The notes under the pieces were generated by a model. The model saw only the letters and a program-made list of their open reading frames with translations. It did no database searches and was not told where the DNA came from. A stretch of DNA of 9,266 bases, taken from NCBI GenBank assembly GCA_001464165.1, contig LNEX01000173.1, positions 1 through 9,266 on the forward strand. The letters are read 5' to 3'. Position 1 is the stretch's first letter; each line of letters starts with the position of its first letter. The position numbers and the translations under genes were made by a program. Of the stretch, positions 5,824 to 9,266 are shown piece after piece. Origin of the DNA: a bacterium Ga0077546. Lineage in GTDB: Bacteria > Cyanobacteriota > Vampirovibrionia > Obscuribacterales > Obscuribacteraceae.

Positions 5824-7209
5824 ATGGTTATATTCGTGAAAATGAGAAAGAACCTGTCGTTGGCATTTTTGTTCAGTTCGGCGCTGATGGTGCCCCTGGT
5901 CAGCTGGTACAGTGCGCCTCTAGCGTACGGTCTAGACAATCCCCTGACGGGAGATGGAGACAAACCTGCCCCCGCTGCACCATCTGTCTCCCTCGTGGCT
6001 GCTAACCTTGTGCAGTTAGCCAGTGATTATCGCGCCACTGCCGATGAACTGAGCTGGGCTCGTTATGCCACCTATTTACGAGACCTCCTGGCCCTCCCTC
6101 AATTTGTCAGTGCTGACCCTGCTCAAGTAATCGCTGCTAATCCTTCACTTTCTGAATTCAAAGTGAAAGTGAGCGAAACCGGCATAGGCAATTTTCGGGT
6201 TTGGAGTTTTCCTCGTATAGTTGAAAGTCATGCTGTAATTTTTCAGACTCCAGCGCGCACGACAGCTGTTCCCCTGCCGCAGTCTGTGGCCTTCCGCGAA
6301 GCTAGAATAGTGGGCGGTTTCGCTCCCCCACCGGCAGCTGTTGCTTTGCCAGCCAAGGCCGTTAAGGCGTCAAAGGGTAAGGTCGGTATTAAAGTCCCTG
6401 CTCATTCTATCGTTCACCCAGCGCCGCATCCTCATGTTGCTAGTGGTCCTAAATCGTTAGTCTTGATTGGAGCTGATCGCAGTAGCGGAACTTTGTGGTT
6501 TAAAGGATTTCAGCTAGTTGAAGGAATGCCAGAGGCTACTGAGTTGTTTAGCTCTTTGCCCGCATTTTTTACCCAGAATGTCACTGGTAAGGCGGCATTT
6601 TCTGGCAATGACATTGTATTGACGATTCAGCCGCCGGTTGTGCGCAAAGACAAAGTTGAAGAAGAAAAACCTGCAGGGGTAGTCAAAGACACTGTCAGCA
6701 AGCCTATTGTTGCCGCTAGTGTTCCTGGCTATAAAGTAGTGCTCAAATTTATCAGTGGTAAGTACACGCTTGCCGGTCATGTGCCAGATGATGCTCCTTT
6801 TTCTGTCGCACTTAGTTTTGCTCAGGCTGTAGCTGGTGCTAAGCCAGAGTTGGCGAAGTCTTGGTTGGTTGACAGTAAACTTGTTTCAATCCCTAAGTAC
6901 CTTGGTTTGTTTGGGCGAGTTAGTCCACCCATGCGTCTTTTGCCTATGTCCAATGCTGCTGGTGCCAGTCGTTATCGCCTGGTTACATCAAACAAAGACG
7001 ACTTGATTATTGAAGTGGGACGAATTCTACAGCCTGGTCGATTGAAGGGGCAGTTGGCAATTCGGGCCTTATTCATAGCTCCATCAGATGCTATTGCCCA
7101 GCGTTTAAGTGGTGCCATGGTTATGCCTGGGGGCGCTCCGGCTACTTCTTCGCCTGCTTCCAGTCCTAAACCAAATTCAGTTTCTCCTCCTGCTATGCGC
7201 AAGAATTGA
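5824..7209 (+). CDS. Secreted or periplasmic protein of unknown function
   Basis: I do not recognise a family in this 461-residue protein. The N-terminus is a clear export signal: basic KMRKN, a hydrophobic run LSLAFLFSSALMVPLVSW (11-28), and a probable cleavage after AYG at about residue 36. The mature part starts with a Pro/Ala-rich linker. A helical domain (58-130) follows, then a Pro/Ala/Lys/His-rich linker (164-210), two beta-rich segments (211-270 and 300-420), and a Pro/Ser-rich tail (432-459). No catalytic motif or second membrane helix was seen. The start is uncertain: ATG 5824, GTG 5836 and ATG 5842 are in frame. AGGG at 5820-5823 is too close to the first and a little far from the second; all three keep the signal peptide. 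The gene sits 4 bases before the PATAN gene, indicating an operon, and diverges from the LysM gene. Confidence 0.8.
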   Translation: MVIFVKMRKNLSLAFLFSSALMVPLVSWYSAPLAYGLDNPLTGDGDKPAPAAPSVSLVAANLVQLASDYRATADELSWARYATYLRDLLALPQFVSADPAQVIAANPSLSEFKVKVSETGIGNFRVWSFPRIVESHAVIFQTPARTTAVPLPQSVAFREARIVGGFAPPPAAVALPAKAVKASKGKVGIKVPAHSIVHPAPHPHVASGPKSLVLIGADRSSGTLWFKGFQLVEGMPEATELFSSLPAFFTQNVTGKAAFSGNDIVLTIQPPVVRKDKVEEEKPAGVVKDTVSKPIVAASVPGYKVVLKFISGKYTLAGHVPDDAPFSVALSFAQAVAGAKPELAKSWLVDSKLVSIPKYLGLFGRVSPPMRLLPMSNAAGASRYRLVTSNKDDLIIEVGRILQPGRLKGQLAIRALFIAPSDAIAQRLSGAMVMPGGAPATSSPASSPKPNSVSPPAMRKN

Positions 7210-7213
7210 GGAC

Positions 7214-9139
7214 ATGGCTGACTTTTCACCTAGCGATTTACCTCGGATTTTTTCTGGCGCCAGTAATGAACGCGAGTCTGCTGAAAGCTATCTCAATTCA
7301 TCACTTTCTTTTCTCACCTTTTCTTATCGCGAAAATCTCTATAGTCAGCTCGACAAATTAGTGGAACAAGGCAAAAGTCTTGATGGTTTGATAATTGATT
7401 TAATGCAGACTGGCTTTTCTCTGCCTCTTGATGCTCTCGTGAAGTTTTCTATGTACGCCAAAAAGCTCCTTAACCCACAAGGAGTGCTGCTTTTTGTTAA
7501 AGGTGATGGAGCCATAACCCTAACAAAAGATGACCCTGCTGGTGGCTTAACTTTCAATATTTATGATAGTCCGTTTGGAATATTTACTCGCTATCCGCTT
7601 CTTGCTGACTACGCCTGTGCCACCGTCAGTGGTATCGATCGACGAAGGCTAAAGGGCGGGGGAAGTACCCTAGCAAACCACATTTTATCAACATCTATTC
7701 CGGTTTTGACTAGCGATGGAAAGCAAATTAAAGGCGACTTTACTTTGCCAGCGCCACAGAACTGGGTAATGCAAATGGTTGAAGACTATGCATCAGTTGA
7801 GTCTATTGTGCGCAATGTCGAGTCTCATCACCAGTTGCCGTCTGATGAGGCGCTGCGAATTCTACAAGAGCTGGAAGCCGCCCGTCTGATTTTTCCTGTT
7901 TTTTCTCGCATTCAATTTCTTTCTAATTGTTATCACAATCGCAAACCATTTCGTCTTGGCCGCTACATGGTTGCTTGTGGAATTGTTACTGAGGCTCAAT
8001 TAAGAGAACTTCTTGAGCGGCAACAAGAAGAGGGTTGGGGCAAATCTCAGCGAACTTTCTTAGGACTTCTAGCTGTTCGCGCTGGTTACATTAATACGCG
8101 CGAACTCGAAGTGTTACTAGACGATCAATACCTCTATGGGGGATATCATCGGCGCACAGAAGAAGAACTGCCTGGTGTCTCACGCACAGTCAATATTGAG
8201 ACCATGCGTGATTCGATGATTGGCAGTCTTGGTGCTATTGATACGGCTGGCTTGTTACAGTCTTTGGCAACAGCAAAGAAAACTGGTCTATTAACCGTTG
8301 AGGATCGCGACAAAATATTGATTGTTGCCTTTGTCGATGGCAAGCCTACCCATGCAAAAATGAATAAACTACTTGGTTATCACGCCATGGTGGAGTTTCT
8401 CACTATGTGGGGAGAAGGGATTTTTGTCTTCAGAGATAAGGGTGTCTCTCAAGAGTTTGATGATACTTGTCGCATTACTCAGACTTTAGAAAGGCTATTG
8501 TTAGATTCAGCCTTGTGTCAAGATCAAGTCAGTCAGATATTTGCTGGTTTGCCCCAGGGTCGCGATTCAATTTTAGAAAGAGTCTGGAACTTTGAAATGC
8601 TTTGGCAGCAAATGGCCGGCATGCCCCTGCGCCTAATGGACGAGACCGTTCTAAGTCCCGATGACCGTTTTATGATTACCGAATTGGCTGCTCAGATCGA
8701 TGGTTTGTCGACCTTAGATGAAGTAATTAAGGCTTTTGATAATTGGCCTACTCATAAAATAGTCAAAGCACTTCATATGCTGGTTGAACTCAAACTAGCT
8801 AATATTCAGCAGGCAAGTTTATTCAGACCGCTTACGGTTTTACAGAAGATTGGCTCAGAAATGCAAGAACTTATAGGTAGAGAAGACAATAAAGCTTTGC
8901 TGCATGCTTCTCTTCATTACGTGCATGGTGACTCGCCTGCTAAAGCTCGTTTTCACATCGACCATGAAGGTCGAGTTTCAGTTAATTTATCGCAGATGAA
9001 GCGAGCTGGTGTGCCGGTTTCGGCCGTGTTGCTAGAATTAAGACGTTGGATGGAAGCGTACCTAGCTTATTGCCGTAGGCAGGTTGAGGCCAAGATAGTG
9101 GATGAAATAGTTTCTCGAGTGATTAGTAGCAGTACGTAA
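7214..9139 (+). CDS. Multidomain PATAN (DUF4388) protein with GspE-N-like and winged-helix-like parts
   Basis: A 641-residue cytoplasmic protein. Residues 336-409 match the PATAN/DUF4388 pattern: GSLGAIDTAGLLQSLATAKKTGLLTVEDRD, then VAFVDGKPTHAKMNKLLGYHAMVEFLTMWGEGIFVF. PATAN domains occur in cyanobacterial PatA/PixG-type response regulators and other signalling proteins. Residues 246-307 (RLGRYMVACGIVTEAQLRELLERQ and LGLLAVRAGYINTRELEVLLDDQ) form two helix pairs like the GspE-N/MshEN fold of type II secretion and type IV pilus ATPases. Winged-helix-like segments precede (184-228) and follow (486-530) these. Residues 1-180 and 540-641 are unrecognised. No receiver domain, ATPase or membrane segment is present. 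The ATG at 7214 is set by the end of the upstream gene; GAGGA (7208-7212) overlaps that stop but is unusually close to the ATG. An upstream extension to 7109 would overlap the previous gene and give an artefactual Leu-rich start. It probably acts in signalling or in an envelope or motility complex. Confidence 0.8.
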   Translation: MADFSPSDLPRIFSGASNERESAESYLNSSLSFLTFSYRENLYSQLDKLVEQGKSLDGLIIDLMQTGFSLPLDALVKFSMYAKKLLNPQGVLLFVKGDGAITLTKDDPAGGLTFNIYDSPFGIFTRYPLLADYACATVSGIDRRRLKGGGSTLANHILSTSIPVLTSDGKQIKGDFTLPAPQNWVMQMVEDYASVESIVRNVESHHQLPSDEALRILQELEAARLIFPVFSRIQFLSNCYHNRKPFRLGRYMVACGIVTEAQLRELLERQQEEGWGKSQRTFLGLLAVRAGYINTRELEVLLDDQYLYGGYHRRTEEELPGVSRTVNIETMRDSMIGSLGAIDTAGLLQSLATAKKTGLLTVEDRDKILIVAFVDGKPTHAKMNKLLGYHAMVEFLTMWGEGIFVFRDKGVSQEFDDTCRITQTLERLLLDSALCQDQVSQIFAGLPQGRDSILERVWNFEMLWQQMAGMPLRLMDETVLSPDDRFMITELAAQIDGLSTLDEVIKAFDNWPTHKIVKALHMLVELKLANIQQASLFRPLTVLQKIGSEMQELIGREDNKALLHASLHYVHGDSPAKARFHIDHEGRVSVNLSQMKRAGVPVSAVLLELRRWMEAYLAYCRRQVEAKIVDEIVSRVISSST

Positions 9140-9141
9140 AT

Positions 9142-9145
9142 AGGA
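9142..9145 (+). promoter_or_regulatory. Shine-Dalgarno site of the last gene
   Basis: AGGA lies eight bases before the ATG at 9154 and just after the stop of the PATAN gene, supporting a real start and co-transcription. Confidence 0.6.
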
Positions 9146-9153
9146 ATCAGTGC

Positions 9154-9266
9154 ATGCACGTAAAATTGGCAACAAATATCGCTTCTGTTAAAGCAGACTT
9201 ACTTGTCATCGGTGTTTTCGCTCAAGAAAACATAGCCGATGTTTTAGCTGAGTCAACTAGTAATTC
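9154..9266 (+). CDS. Probable leucyl aminopeptidase (M17), N-terminal start (3' cut by the window)
   Basis: Only 37 complete codons are visible. They read MHVKLATNIASVKADLLVIG and continue VFAQENIADVLAESTSN. This matches the opening of the M17 cytosol aminopeptidase N-terminal domain: a first strand, then ADLLVxGVF, then the start of a helix. PepA-type enzymes remove N-terminal Leu and other residues from peptides with two metal ions in a C-terminal domain, which lies outside the window. Some also bind DNA or act as regulators. The gene begins 14 bases after the PATAN stop, on the same strand and with its own SD, so it probably belongs to the same transcript. The call rests on a short stretch and could be wrong. 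Confidence 0.62.
   Translation, partial: MHVKLATNIASVKADLLVIGVFAQENIADVLAESTSN

Noticed and set aside
7109..7213. Leu-rich N-terminal extension of the PATAN protein that looks like a signal peptide or membrane helix
   Set aside because: It overlaps the end of the preceding gene in another frame and is an artefact of reading that gene's Pro/Ser-rich tail out of frame.

Overview
The window carries nine genes and is gene-dense. Most of it is ordinary bacterial metabolism; the rest is a less familiar cell-envelope and signalling cluster. Base composition is moderate to slightly AT-rich. Start codons (ATG and GTG) and Shine-Dalgarno sites are bacterial. A LysM protein with long Ala/Gln/Asn-rich disordered stretches, together with a PATAN (DUF4388) protein that also has a GspE-N-like module, would fit a non-photosynthetic relative of Cyanobacteria such as Obscuribacterales/Vampirovibrionia. 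That placement is an inference from gene style only and is weakly held. No rRNA, tRNA, CRISPR array, insertion sequence or phage gene was seen.

Left part (1-1700, + strand): the 3' end of arginyl-tRNA synthetase enters from the left edge. After a 127-base gap comes a WYL-domain protein that has lost the usual N-terminal helix-turn-helix. It is joined by a 4-base GTGA overlap to rpiB (ribose-5-phosphate isomerase B).

Middle (1689-3390): a small basic protein of unknown function is on the minus strand. It converges on rpiB with a 12-base overlap and diverges from a type-I glycerate kinase. The kinase keeps most family motifs but is altered in its C-terminal glycine-rich and TGEGR-like motifs. 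Its 3' end overlaps the next, convergent gene by 26 bases.

Right part (3365-9266): a 736-residue protein with two LysM domains and no signal peptide is read leftward from a 248-base divergent region. Near its start codon that region is full of inverted repeats; on the other side it has a 14-bp tandem repeat. Rightward runs a probable operon: a secreted or periplasmic protein of unknown function, then (4 bases later) a 641-residue PATAN-domain protein, then (14 bases later) the start of what looks like a leucyl aminopeptidase (M17).

How the genes work together: argS, rpiB, glycerate kinase and the aminopeptidase are housekeeping functions in translation, sugar phosphates, glycerate entry to glycolysis and peptide turnover. 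The LysM protein and the divergently transcribed secreted protein plus PATAN protein could form one envelope-related unit sharing a control region, but this rests on layout alone. I see no clear proof of a wholly new system. The points most worth a second look are the HTH-less WYL protein coupled to rpiB, the signal-less LysM protein with its structured leader, the perfectly conserved 33-base repeat inside it, and the PATAN protein with a fused GspE-N-like module.
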